DNA from: Fructobacillus cardui
GTDB taxonomy: Bacteria > Bacillota > Bacilli > Lactobacillales > Lactobacillaceae
Direction: 5' to 3' (one strand)
DNA: 64,000 bases
NCBI RefSeq assembly: GCF_023218935.1
Contig: NZ_JAJIAL010000003.1
Shown: piece by piece, positions 39,575-48,711 of the stretch
How positions within the stretch are numbered: position 1 is the stretch's first letter
Layout: the number at the start of each line of letters is the position of its first letter
The notes under the pieces: model-generated
The model's input: only the letters and a program-made list of their open reading frames with translations
Told to the model about the DNA's origin: nothing
Databases searched by the model: none
Translations under genes and position numbers: made by a program

Positions 39575-42024
39575 TGGCAGAAGAAAAAAAGTTTTCAGGT
39601 TCCAACCGGCCAACCCGCAAGCAGGCAGTACCAGAACGAAAAGAATTGCCTGCTTCTCAGCGTCGACACGCCGCTAAATTATCAGATGAAGCCAAGCCAC
39701 AAAATTCAAACCGGCCTCGTCCAAAGACACAAGAAGGTGGTCAACAAAACCGCCGCAACAACAATAACAACCGCTCAGGTAACGGCCAACAGGGTCAAGG
39801 CGGGAACCGTCGCAACAATAACAACAACCGGAGTAACAATGCCGGTCGACCAATGATTCGCGAAAAGAAGTCATGGTCAACAAAGCCACGGGAAGGGCAG
39901 ATTAACTACTCTGCTCAAAAAGATGACAGTTTGAAGGAATACGTTTCTGAAAACAAGAAGGCCCAAGAAGCAAAGCAACAGGCAAAGAAGAAGCCAGCCG
40001 AAGCAAAGAAGCCTGCAGCCGTTGCTGCTAAGCCAGCTGCTTCAGGGGCCAAGACGGAAGCTAATTCAGGTCAAGGTCGCTTTGGTGGTTCCCTTGCTTC
40101 AGGTAACAATTCTGCTCGGAATAACACTCGTAAGCGCAATACCAACGGTACTGGTCAACAAACACCACGCCGTAACGATAAGCCACACGGCTCAAAGAAG
40201 GCTCGTCGCATTGCAGCTAAGCAAGCACCAAAGAAGCCAGTGACAGTCCGTAAGGAGCAGCCATTGCCAGAAGTTTTGGAATACAAGGTCGGCATGAACG
40301 TGCAGGACTTGGCTAAGCTTTTGCACCGTGATGCCACTGAAATCATTAAGAAGTTGTTCTTACTTGGTGTTGTAACGAACCAAAACCAATCATTGGATGA
40401 AGATACCATTGAAGTTTTGGCAGCTGATTACGGCATTGAAGCAAAGCAAAAAGAAGAAGAAGATGTGGCCGATATCGACCGCTTCTTCGATGATGAAACG
40501 ATTAACGAAGAGGCCTTGGAACCACGTGCCCCTGTTGTGACTATCATGGGACACGTCGACCACGGTAAGACGACGCTGTTGGATTACTTGCGTAAGACGA
40601 ACGTGACCGCTGGCGAAGCTGGTGGAATCACACAGCATATTGGTGCCTATCAAGCGCGTTTGAACGATAAGTTGATTACTTTCTTGGATACTCCTGGTCA
40701 CGCGGCCTTTACGGAAATGCGTGCCCGTGGTGCCAACGTGACGGATATCACGGTTTTGGTTGTTGCTGCCGATGATGGTGTGCAACCACAGACAATCGAA
40801 GCGATTAACCATGCTAAGGCCGCTGGTACGCCAGTCATCGTTGCTGTTAACAAGATTGATAAGGAAGGGGCTAACCCTGAACAAGTCATGAACGAGTTGA
40901 TGGCCTATGATTTGGTCCCTGAAGAGTATGGTGGTGACACCATCTTCGTTCAGATTTCAGCTAAGTTTGGTCAAAACGTTGACCAATTGCTGGAAATGAT
41001 TTTGTTGGAAGCTGATGTTTTGGAATTGAAGGCTGATCCAACACAACCTGCTCGTGGTTCTGTTATCGAAGCTCGTTTGGATAAGGGCCGCGGTCCTGTC
41101 TCAACTGTTTTGATTCAACAGGGAACGCTCCATGTTGGTGATCCAATCGTTGTTGGAAACACTTATGGTCGTGTCCGGACGATGACCAACGAAAAGGGAC
41201 AAGACATCGCTGCAGCTAAGCCAGCTACACCTGTTCAAATCACTGGTTTGAACGAAGTGCCTTTGGCTGGTGATCGCTTTATCGTCATGGCAGACGAAAA
41301 GACTGCTCGTGCAGCTGGCGAAGAGCGTGCAAAGCGTGCTCGTGAAGAAGTTCGTAACGCCGGTTCTGTTGTGACATTGGATACTTTGTTCAACACAATG
41401 GCTGAAAAGGCCATGAAGACAGTGCCAGTTATTGTCAAGGCCGATGTTCAGGGTTCTGTTGAAGCCCTGACTGGTTCATTGAAGAAGATTGAAGTTGATG
41501 GTGTTCGAGTAGATGTTGTTCACTCTGCTGTTGGTGCCATTAACGAATCGGACGTTTCTTTGGCGGAAGCTTCTGGTGCGATTATCTTAGGCTTCAACGT
41601 TCGCCCAACACCATTTGCCAAGTCACAAGCTAATAACGACAAGATTGACATGCGTTTCTACTCAGTCATCTATGACGCAATTGATGATGTGACGGCCGCA
41701 ATGAAGGGGCAACTTGAACCTGTCTATGAAGAAAAGGTTATTGGCCAAATCGTTGTTAAGGAACTCTTCAAGTTCTCTAAGGTTGGAACCATTGCTGGTG
41801 CCAGCGTTGAAGAAGGTAAGATTACCAAGGATTCAAAGGTTCGTATTATCCGCAATGGTACGGTCATTTATGATGGTCAATTAGCTTCCTTGCAACGTGG
41901 TAAGGATGCGGTTAACGAAGTGAAGTTCGGCTACGAGTTTGGTTTCACCGTTAACAAGTTCAACGATATTCAACCAGGTGATGCAGTCGAAGCTTACATC
42001 ATGGAAGAAGTAAAGCCTAAGTAA
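39574..42024 (+). CDS. infB: Translation initiation factor IF-2
   Basis: GTPase placing initiator tRNA on the 30S subunit. 816 residues. The N-terminal 220 residues are low-complexity, with Asn/Arg/Gly-rich runs and a Lys/Ala/Glu-rich stretch. An IF2_N module (about 235-290) and the G domain follow (GHVDHGKTT, DTPGHAAF, NKID), then domains II-IV. AAGGAG precedes the ATG. Confidence 0.96.
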   Translation: MAEEKKFSGSNRPTRKQAVPERKELPASQRRHAAKLSDEAKPQNSNRPRPKTQEGGQQNRRNNNNNRSGNGQQGQGGNRRNNNNNRSNNAGRPMIREKKSWSTKPREGQINYSAQKDDSLKEYVSENKKAQEAKQQAKKKPAEAKKPAAVAAKPAASGAKTEANSGQGRFGGSLASGNNSARNNTRKRNTNGTGQQTPRRNDKPHGSKKARRIAAKQAPKKPVTVRKEQPLPEVLEYKVGMNVQDLAKLLHRDATEIIKKLFLLGVVTNQNQSLDEDTIEVLAADYGIEAKQKEEEDVADIDRFFDDETINEEALEPRAPVVTIMGHVDHGKTTLLDYLRKTNVTAGEAGGITQHIGAYQARLNDKLITFLDTPGHAAFTEMRARGANVTDITVLVVAADDGVQPQTIEAINHAKAAGTPVIVAVNKIDKEGANPEQVMNELMAYDLVPEEYGGDTIFVQISAKFGQNVDQLLEMILLEADVLELKADPTQPARGSVIEARLDKGRGPVSTVLIQQGTLHVGDPIVVGNTYGRVRTMTNEKGQDIAAAKPATPVQITGLNEVPLAGDRFIVMADEKTARAAGEERAKRAREEVRNAGSVVTLDTLFNTMAEKAMKTVPVIVKADVQGSVEALTGSLKKIEVDGVRVDVVHSAVGAINESDVSLAEASGAIILGFNVRPTPFAKSQANNDKIDMRFYSVIYDAIDDVTAAMKGQLEPVYEEKVIGQIVVKELFKFSKVGTIAGASVEEGKITKDSKVRIIRNGTVIYDGQLASLQRGKDAVNEVKFGYEFGFTVNKFNDIQPGDAVEAYIMEEVKPK

Positions 42025-42046
42025 GTTTTACTGATGGGAGGTCTTG

Positions 42047-42400
42047 ATGGCAAATGCACAACGCGCTGGGCGTTTGGCCCAGGAAATTCAAAAAGACGTG
42101 ACTGACCTGATTTTAAAGCGAGTAAATGATCCGCGAGTTCAGGACGTTACGGTGACTTCTGTGGAAGTTTCTGGTGACCTGCAAATCGCTACGATTTACT
42201 ACTCGATTTTGTCAGACTATGCTTCTGATCGGAAGAAGGCTCAAGCCGGCCTAGAAGCCGCTTCAGGCTTGATTCGTCGCGAATTAGGGGCACGGTTAAC
42301 TGTTTATAAGATTCCGGAATTGCATTTCGTCTTGGATAATTCAATTCAGTATGGTGACCATATTGAAGAATTGATCCGCGGTTTGCACAAGAAGGATTAA
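42047..42400 (+). CDS. rbfA: 30S ribosome-binding factor A
   Basis: Cold-adaptation and 16S maturation factor. 117 residues with the KH-type fold and the family motifs RAGRLAQEIQKDVTDL, VNDPRVQDVTVTSVEVSGDL and the end PELHFVLDNSIQYGDHIEEL. GGGAGG selects ATG 42047 over the TTG at 42044. Last gene of the operon here, because truB is displaced by an aminotransferase pair. Confidence 0.93.
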   Translation: MANAQRAGRLAQEIQKDVTDLILKRVNDPRVQDVTVTSVEVSGDLQIATIYYSILSDYASDRKKAQAGLEAASGLIRRELGARLTVYKIPELHFVLDNSIQYGDHIEELIRGLHKKD

Positions 42401-42418
42401 GGTTAAGAAAACTTAACT

Positions 42419-42454
42419 GAAAAAGGGACTTGCGATGAGCAGGTCCCTTTTTGT
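42419..42454 (+). terminator. Terminator after rbfA
   Basis: AAAAGGGACTTGC-GATGA-GCAGGTCCCTTTT, one G-U pair. In the remaining 260 bases before the next gene only a small GTGATT/AATCAC hairpin (42574-42588) and a TAGACT -10-like box (42653-42658) are seen. Confidence 0.88.
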
Positions 42455-42714
42455 TTCCCTTGAAAAATCAGCTTCAACAAGGCATCCAGGCACCGCCACA
42501 ATGTTGATTGCAATCGAATAGCGTCGCTTTTATTTTCCTTTTATCCCATTTTGTTATGATTGATGGTAGTAAAGTGATTAAAAATCACGATAACTTACAA
42601 TAGTTTCATGTTTATCACCTATGAAAAGCCAAACACTTTGTGTAGACTAAGAAACTAAGAAGAAGGGCCGTTGTTGGTCCACTTACAGACCGAATCAGTC
42701 GAAAGGATTTCATC

Positions 42715-43938
42715 ATGCCAAAACCATTAAACAGTGCAGTTGTCAGCTTGACACCTGACAAGCTATTAGACTTCCAACACTCCGTTGCCAACATTGAAGG
42801 GCTGGTTTCATTGACCTTTGGAGAACCTGGTTTTGCGACGCCCGCGCCGGTGAAAAAAGCGACGATTCAAGCAATCGAGGAAGATCGGTCCCACTATGGT
42901 GACTCTCAAGGAGAACCAAAGCTCCGCTCAGCCATCTTAGACTATATGGCCGATCGTTATGACCTTCAGTATCCAAGTATTGATAACGTGATTGTAACTG
43001 TTGGGGTCACAGAAGCAATGCGATCAATTTTTAAGACCTTGCTCGCACCTGGTCAGGGCCTCTTAATCCCAGACCCAGCCTATGGTTCTTATTTCTCAGC
43101 TTTGAGTTTGGCTGGAGGCACGGCTGTTCCAATTGATACGGGCAAGACCGCTTATAAGCTGACGCCCGCCTTGATTGACGAGACGATGGCCGAAACGACA
43201 GAAGACGTGCATGCCATTCTCTTTAACTATCCCAATAACCCAACTGGTGTTACTTACACGAAGGAAGAGCTTGAAGAATTAGCAGAGACCTTTAAGCGCC
43301 ATGACCTTTGGGTGATTTCAGACGAAATTTATTCTGAATTGACTTATGAGGGTAACCACTATTCAATGGGTAAGCTCTTGCCTGACCAAACGGTGGTGGT
43401 CAACGGCTTGTCAAAGTCGCACGCCATGACGGGCTACCGCCTCGGCTTTATCCTTGGACCAACTGCATTGATCCAGCAAATTCAAAAGGTGCATGGTCCC
43501 TTGGTCTTTGCGGTGCCAACCTTTATCCAAGATGGGGCAGTCGCTGCTTTGAAGATTCCAAAGGAAGACTTAGCCTTTATGAGGGTTGAGTACCAAAAGA
43601 GGCGTGATTATGCTAAGAAGTTTTTGGCAGACTTGGGCTTTGAACTGGTTTCGCCAAAGGGGGCCTTTTACCTCTTTGCCAAGTTACCAGCTGATTTAGG
43701 CGAAGATGGCTGGGCATTTGCCACAGCCTTGGCTCAGCAGGCCAAGGTGTCGGTGATTCCCGGGGCCGGCTTCTCCTTCTTTGATGAAGCAAAGAAGTTT
43801 ATCAGGATTTCTTATGCAGCCGATATGGCACAATTGCAAGAAGGCCTGAAGCGCTTGAAAACATACGTAGACGAACAACGTGCAGCCCAAGAGACTGCTG
43901 AGGCACTGTCAGAAGATATGACAGCCTTGGCTGACTAG
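42715..43938 (+). CDS. Class I aminotransferase, tandem paralogue 1
   Basis: 407 residues, PLP fold type I. Motifs: LTFGEPGF, NYPNNPTGVTY, ISDEIYSELTY and the PLP lysine in NGLSKSHAMTGYRLGF. It resembles the patA-like protein at 2929 and is very close to the next gene, so the pair arose by tandem duplication. The substrate is not determinable from sequence; aromatic, branched-chain or N-acetyl-DAP amino donors are possible. The C-terminus carries an extra acidic tail not present in paralogue 2. GAAAGGA precedes the ATG. Confidence 0.82.
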   Translation: MPKPLNSAVVSLTPDKLLDFQHSVANIEGLVSLTFGEPGFATPAPVKKATIQAIEEDRSHYGDSQGEPKLRSAILDYMADRYDLQYPSIDNVIVTVGVTEAMRSIFKTLLAPGQGLLIPDPAYGSYFSALSLAGGTAVPIDTGKTAYKLTPALIDETMAETTEDVHAILFNYPNNPTGVTYTKEELEELAETFKRHDLWVISDEIYSELTYEGNHYSMGKLLPDQTVVVNGLSKSHAMTGYRLGFILGPTALIQQIQKVHGPLVFAVPTFIQDGAVAALKIPKEDLAFMRVEYQKRRDYAKKFLADLGFELVSPKGAFYLFAKLPADLGEDGWAFATALAQQAKVSVIPGAGFSFFDEAKKFIRISYAADMAQLQEGLKRLKTYVDEQRAAQETAEALSEDMTALAD

Positions 43939-44088
43939 TTCTTGGCTTTCATTAAAAAATCAGCCTTGCCATAGGTGGCTACAGCGACCATGACGACGTA
44001 CAACAAAAGGAATCCATTTGCGATATGCCCCCTAAATTGGGACATGTCATTGAGCGGGTTCTTTTTTTGCGCTGATTTGCAAAAGATA

Positions 44089-44107
44089 AAAGATAAAAGA
44101 TAAATGA
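44089..44107 (+). repeat. Short AAAAGATA tandem repeat between the aminotransferase genes
   Basis: About two and a half to three 8-base units in the 231-base gap. Downstream, a GTGTAGACTA element (44159-44168) is shared with the leader of paralogue 1 and may be the -10 region of both promoters. Confidence 0.4.
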
Positions 44108-44229
44108 GGGTAAATCTCATAAAAATGCCATAAATTCTTTTAAAAAAGTTCATTTTCGTGTAGACTAGATTGTACGATGGATGCCATGAGAATGGCTGCT
44201 TTCACCAGCAAGACGAAAGGAACCAGGAA

Positions 44230-45417
44230 ATGACAGAACCACTTTTACCAGTTAACCAGGCGGTTGTTTCAATCGCCCCCGATAAGTTGTTGGGCTTCCA
44301 ACGACAAGTTTCAGGAATTGAGGACTTAACCTTTTTGACCTTTGGGGAGCCGGGCTTTGATACACCAGCCGTTGTCAAGGAGACGACGATTGCTGCCATT
44401 AACAACAACCGCTCTCATTATGGAAATTCCCAGGGAGAGCCGGGCGTCCGTAAGGCCATTTTGGGTTATATGAAGGACCGTTACGACCTTGATTATCCAA
44501 GTATTGATAACGTTGTCGTGACCGTTGGTGTGACGGAAGCTATGCAGTCAATCTTTAAGACCTTGATTGCGAAGGGTGAGGGACTTTTGATCCCAGAGCC
44601 TGCTTATGGTTCTTACTTTGCTTCGCTGAGCTTGGCTGATGGCGTTGCGGTGCCAATCGATACGGCGAAGAATAAATTTAAGTTGACCCCGGCACTCGTT
44701 GATGAAGCTTTGGCCCAAGCAACGGTACCGGTTCGCGCCATTCTCTTGAACTATCCAAATAACCCAACAGGGGTGACTTACTCAAAGGAAGAGTTGGAAG
44801 AACTGGCTGCTTGCTTTAAGAAACACCAAATTTGGGTCATCTCAGATGAAATTTATTCCGAATTGACTTATGCCCATGACCACTATTCAATTGGCAAGTT
44901 GTTGCCAGAACAGACATTGGTTGTTAATGGTCTTTCAAAGTCTCATGCCATGACGGGTTACCGCCTTGGCTTTATCTTGGGCCCAGCAAGTGTGATGCAG
45001 TACATTCAAAAGGTTCACGGCTCTTTGACTTACTCCGTCCCAACCTTTATCGAAGACGGGGCAGAGACGGCCTTGCAGATGACGCGAGCAGAGCTGGACT
45101 ACATGAAGGAAAGCTACCAAGATCGACGAGACTTTGCTAAGCAGGCCTTAGAAGACCTTGGCTTTGACGTTGTTGATCCCGAAGGGGCCTTTTACCTCTT
45201 TGCCAAGATTCCGGCTGATTTTGGCACGGATGGCTGGACTTTTGCTGAGAAATTAGCAGAAGAGGGCAAGGTTGCAGTCATTCCTGGGGCAGCTTTCTCC
45301 CACTTTAAAGAGGCGAACGCTTATATCCGCATTTCTTATGCAACCGCTCAAGATCAATTAGAAATCGGCTTTGCAAAATTGCGGGACTACATTGAAAAGG
45401 CCCGTGCAAATCGGTAA
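44230..45417 (+). CDS. Class I aminotransferase, tandem paralogue 2
   Basis: 395 residues with the same motifs as the preceding gene (TFGEPGFDTP, NYPNNPTGVTYSKEELEEL, NGLSKSHAMTGYRLGFILGP). Long identical blocks such as IDNVxVTVGVTEAMxSIFKTL indicate strong conservation between the two copies. ATG 44230 follows AGGAA; the frame is open 60 bases upstream, but without family similarity. It has its own leader, so it is probably separately transcribed. Confidence 0.82.
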   Translation: MTEPLLPVNQAVVSIAPDKLLGFQRQVSGIEDLTFLTFGEPGFDTPAVVKETTIAAINNNRSHYGNSQGEPGVRKAILGYMKDRYDLDYPSIDNVVVTVGVTEAMQSIFKTLIAKGEGLLIPEPAYGSYFASLSLADGVAVPIDTAKNKFKLTPALVDEALAQATVPVRAILLNYPNNPTGVTYSKEELEELAACFKKHQIWVISDEIYSELTYAHDHYSIGKLLPEQTLVVNGLSKSHAMTGYRLGFILGPASVMQYIQKVHGSLTYSVPTFIEDGAETALQMTRAELDYMKESYQDRRDFAKQALEDLGFDVVDPEGAFYLFAKIPADFGTDGWTFAEKLAEEGKVAVIPGAAFSHFKEANAYIRISYATAQDQLEIGFAKLRDYIEKARANR

Positions 45418-45423
45418 AATAAG

Positions 45424-45513
45424 AACCGACCAAAAAGACGCTTTTGACTATCAACCCTGAAATTTGGACAAATTTTGGGGCTGAAATCATTTCGCACTTT
45501 GGTCGGTTTTTTT
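45424..45513 (+). terminator. Large branched terminator before truB
   Basis: An 11-base outer stem AACCGACCAAA/TTTGGTCGGTT spans a 63-base loop that holds an 11-base inner hairpin (CCCTGAAATTT with AAATTTTGGGG, two G-U pairs). The outer stem ends in a long T-run. This is more complex than ordinary terminators and lies just before the truB ribosome binding site. Confidence 0.7.
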
Positions 45514-45536
45514 AATTGCACGGATGGAGGCCAATG

Positions 45537-46466
45537 ATGGCAACAGAAAAGCACTCCGAACTATCCGGCCTGCTGGTCGTAAATAAGCCTAAGGAAATGA
45601 CTTCATTTGGCGTGGTTGCGCGACTTCGGCGGGTAACCGGACAGAAGAAGATTGGCCACGCAGGGACGCTCGATCCAAACGTGGAGGGCGTTTTGGTTGT
45701 CGCCTTGGGGAAGGCGACTAAGTTAATTGACCTTTTGCAAAGTCGGCCAAAAACCTACACGGGGACGGTGACCTTTGGTTATGCAACGGAAAGTCAGGAT
45801 GCTGATGGGGCGGTTGTTGAAGAACAACCTTTGATAGCAGCCATTGACCAGGATCAGCTCGATGCAGCTCGAGCTGATTTGACCGGTGACATTATCCAGA
45901 TTCCACCAATCTATTCGGCCGTTAAGGTCAACGGCAAGCGCCTCTATGAATATGCGCGAGCGGGGGAAGAGGTTGAACTCCCCAAGCGAGAGGCGACTAT
46001 TTATCGTTTCGACCAGACCAGCCCATTAACCTGGGTTGAAGGTCAACCTTACCAGCAAATGGACTTCTTGGCCCAAGTTTCCAAGGGAACCTATATTCGG
46101 ACTCTGGCCTACGACCTTGGCCAAAAATTAGGACTACCCGCGACGATGACGGCTTTGAAGCGGATAGCTGGCTCTGGTTTTACAATCGATCAAGCCGTCC
46201 CACTCGATGACTTGTTGACGATGGACTATCCCAAAATCTTAACGCACGTGCATTCCATTGAGTCCGTGTTGGCTTGGCCAAAGAAGGTCTTAACCCAAGA
46301 TGAGGTCTTTGCGGTCAAGAACGGGCAAAAGATTCCAGTTAGCACCTGGCCACAAAATGATGTCGGTTACTACCAAGTGTATGACCGAGACCGGTTGCTG
46401 GCGGTCTACGCCTTTGATGCCGACCAGGAACTCTGGCGGTCGCGGTATTTCTTTGCCCAAAATTGA
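45537..46466 (+). CDS. truB: tRNA pseudouridine(55) synthase
   Basis: Makes psi-55 in the T-loop of tRNAs. 309 residues with the signature GHAGTLDPNVEGVLVVALGKATKL-type motif (catalytic Asp in GTLDP) and the substrate loop VSKGTYIRTLAYDLG, plus a C-terminal PUA-like region. GGAGG at 45526-45530 favours ATG 45537 over 45534. Confidence 0.93.
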   Translation: MATEKHSELSGLLVVNKPKEMTSFGVVARLRRVTGQKKIGHAGTLDPNVEGVLVVALGKATKLIDLLQSRPKTYTGTVTFGYATESQDADGAVVEEQPLIAAIDQDQLDAARADLTGDIIQIPPIYSAVKVNGKRLYEYARAGEEVELPKREATIYRFDQTSPLTWVEGQPYQQMDFLAQVSKGTYIRTLAYDLGQKLGLPATMTALKRIAGSGFTIDQAVPLDDLLTMDYPKILTHVHSIESVLAWPKKVLTQDEVFAVKNGQKIPVSTWPQNDVGYYQVYDRDRLLAVYAFDADQELWRSRYFFAQN

Positions 46467-46498
46467 AACAAGCTAAGTGATTGAATGAGTAAAAACTC

Positions 46499-46507
46499 TG
46501 CTATAAT
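46499..46507 (+). promoter_or_regulatory. ribF extended -10 promoter abutting the start codon
   Basis: TGC-TATAAT ends 6 bases before ATG 46514, so the predicted transcription start coincides with the start codon. Confidence 0.55.
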
Positions 46508-46513
46508 ATGCCC

Positions 46514-47470
46514 ATGACTGAATTAATATCTTTGCATTATCCATTAAAAGAATTGCCCCAATTGACTAGTAAGCAAGTGCTGGCAATGGGCTTTTTTGAC
46601 GGGGTCCATCTGGGCCATCAGAAGGTAATCCAGGAAGCGGCGCGGGTGGCGCACGAAAATGGATTGCCGCTGGCCGTTTTGACTTATAACCCTTACCCGG
46701 GCCTAGTATTTAAAAAGCTGCCTCAACCCTGGCATGATTTAACACCCCTGGATCAGAAGGTTCAGCTGCTAGGGAAGCTGGGCGTTGATCGGGTGTACTG
46801 CCTTCAATTGACGTCACACCTTTCGGCCTTGCATCCGGAAGAATTTATTAAGGAAATCCTTTTGCCTCTCCAGGTTCATACCGTTGTTGCGGGTTTTGAC
46901 CACCGTTACGGCAAGAAGGAGTACCAAGCTGACATGGCTCACCTGCCTGAATATGCTGCTGGTCGCTTTGATGTCCTGACGGTTGCTAAGAAGGCCCTTG
47001 GTAAATCAGCTGTCAAGGTGGCTTCAAGGCAGATCCGTCAAGACCTAGCCGCTGGTAACTTGGCTGCCGTAACAGAGAGCTTTGGTCGCGTTCACGAGAC
47101 TACCGGTCTGATTGTCCATGGGGATGCTCGGGGCCGGACGTTGGGTTTCCCAACGATTAATATTTGGACGCCGGAAGTTGAGTTCCTGCCTGGTATCGGT
47201 GTTTACGCTGTGAGCGCCTATGTTGATGGCCGCTGGGTCGATGGCATGGCCTCGATTGGTCGCAATGTGACTTTTGAAGCGAACCGACCGGTGACAGTTG
47301 AAATTAACCTTTTTGACTTCGCCGATGAAGTTTATGGGGAACCGGTGAAAGTCCAGTGGTATGCGAAGCTGCGCAATGAAGTGAAGTTTGATTCCGCAGA
47401 AGCCTTGGTTGACCAGTTGCTGATTGACCAACAAAAAACACGTGAATATTTTCAAGAAAAAGTAGATTAA
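46514..47470 (+). CDS. ribF: Bifunctional riboflavin kinase / FAD synthetase
   Basis: Makes FMN and FAD from riboflavin. 318 residues: an N-terminal nucleotidyltransferase-fold FAD synthetase (MGFFDGVHLGHQKVI, GFDHRYGKK) and a C-terminal flavokinase (about 185-310, with GRTLGFPTINI). ATG 46508 or 46514. Neither has a ribosome binding site; the promoter placement suggests a leaderless message. Confidence 0.93.
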   Translation: MTELISLHYPLKELPQLTSKQVLAMGFFDGVHLGHQKVIQEAARVAHENGLPLAVLTYNPYPGLVFKKLPQPWHDLTPLDQKVQLLGKLGVDRVYCLQLTSHLSALHPEEFIKEILLPLQVHTVVAGFDHRYGKKEYQADMAHLPEYAAGRFDVLTVAKKALGKSAVKVASRQIRQDLAAGNLAAVTESFGRVHETTGLIVHGDARGRTLGFPTINIWTPEVEFLPGIGVYAVSAYVDGRWVDGMASIGRNVTFEANRPVTVEINLFDFADEVYGEPVKVQWYAKLRNEVKFDSAEALVDQLLIDQQKTREYFQEKVD

Positions 47471-47540
47471 TTTTAATCTGCTTTTTTCTTTGCCATGACT
47501 TAATCGCTATTAAGGTTGATAGATGGTATTTTTCATAAAA

Positions 47541-47567
47541 TTAGCACTCGTTTATAAAGAGTGCTAA
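47541..47567 (+). promoter_or_regulatory. CIRCE element 1 (HrcA operator)
   Basis: TTAGCACTC, nine bases, GAGTGCTAA: an exact match to the consensus, upstream of the hrcA promoter. Confidence 0.95.
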
Positions 47568-47573
47568 AAATAG

Positions 47574-47602
47574 TTTGCATTTTTCTGAATCTTTTGTATA
47601 AT
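47574..47602 (+). promoter_or_regulatory. hrcA-grpE-dnaK promoter
   Basis: TTTGCA (47574-47579), 17-base spacer, TATAAT (47597-47602), bracketed by the two CIRCE elements. Confidence 0.75.
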
Positions 47603-47609
47603 ATAGTTG

Positions 47610-47636
47610 TTAGCAGTTAAGAGTTTTGAGTGCTAA
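47610..47636 (+). promoter_or_regulatory. CIRCE element 2 (one degenerate half)
   Basis: TTAGCAGTT, nine bases, GAGTGCTAA: the right half is exact and the left half has two mismatches. It lies just downstream of the -10 box, over the start of transcription. Confidence 0.8.
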
Positions 47637-47661
47637 ACAAAATTAAAGGGGGTTTGGGTTG

Positions 47662-48693
47662 ATGCTAACTGATCGACAGCAATTAATTTTGGCGGCGATT
47701 ATTTATGAATATACCCAGACCGCCCGAGCGGTCGGGTCAAAGACCTTACATGACCAGTTAAATTTAGAATTTTCACCGGCAACGATTCGCAATGAGATGA
47801 GTTTCTTGGAGGAAGCCGAGCTGATTAAAAAGCTCCACACCTCCGCTGGTCGAATTCCTTCAAAAACTGGTTACCGCTACTACCTTGACCATTTAATGGT
47901 GGCTGACCAGGTTTCTGACCAAGATGTTGCGCTGATTGCCCAACAAATTCGTGGTAACTTCCATGAATTGGACGATTTGCTTGGCCAAACAGCCCGGCAA
48001 TTAGCAGACATGACGGGGTTAACGGCATTGGTGTTGAAGCCAAAAGCCGCTAACCTAAAAATCTCTTCTTTCCAACTGATTCAGCTAGAACGGCGACAGG
48101 TTTTGGCTGTCTTAGCAACGTCTGATGGCAAAGTAACCTCGCAAACTTTCCGTCTGCCAAAGGAAATGACCGTCTCTTCCTTAACGGACATGGTGGCCTA
48201 TATCAATGCACAGATGGTTGGCAGACCGGTTCAAGAAGTCCTTTCACTGATGAACTCAGAAGAGTTGCCCGTCACGCTTTCACGCAATGTTGAAAGCCCG
48301 GCGGCTTTCCTGCAGCTCTTCGGGGAGGTCTTGGCTCGGTCGGTTGAAGAACAGGTCCACATTGGTGGCCGGCTCAACCTCTTAGAAGTGGCTGACGACG
48401 CTTACTTAAACCTGAAGGAAGCACGGTCGGTCTTGGAATTGTTTGACTCGCCTGAGGCGGTTCGCCAATTGGCTGTGACACAAAAACAGTCGGTGATGAT
48501 TCGCTTGGGTCAGGAGTTACCAACGCCGCTTTTGCAGGATTACGCCATTCTTGCCGCACCGTTTTCGGTCGGTGGTGATGATGGCGGTGTGATCGCATTA
48601 GTGGGTCCCATTCGGATGCCATATGCCAAGATTGCTAGGTTGCTATCAACCTTTGCCAAAGCACTAGATACAAAATTACTCGAATATGTTTAA
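47662..48693 (+). CDS. hrcA: Heat-inducible transcription repressor HrcA
   Basis: Binds CIRCE and represses the chaperone operon. 343 residues: N-terminal winged helix (LTDRQQLILAAIIYEYTQTARAVGS, FSPATIRNEMSFLEE) and a GAF-like dimerisation region ending VGPIRMPYAKI. AAAGGGGG selects ATG 47662 over the adjacent TTG. First gene of the operon, hence autoregulated. Confidence 0.95.
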   Translation: MLTDRQQLILAAIIYEYTQTARAVGSKTLHDQLNLEFSPATIRNEMSFLEEAELIKKLHTSAGRIPSKTGYRYYLDHLMVADQVSDQDVALIAQQIRGNFHELDDLLGQTARQLADMTGLTALVLKPKAANLKISSFQLIQLERRQVLAVLATSDGKVTSQTFRLPKEMTVSSLTDMVAYINAQMVGRPVQEVLSLMNSEELPVTLSRNVESPAAFLQLFGEVLARSVEEQVHIGGRLNLLEVADDAYLNLKEARSVLELFDSPEAVRQLAVTQKQSVMIRLGQELPTPLLQDYAILAAPFSVGGDDGGVIALVGPIRMPYAKIARLLSTFAKALDTKLLEYV

Positions 48694-48711
48694 CCAAAAG
48701 GAGGAACGCCC

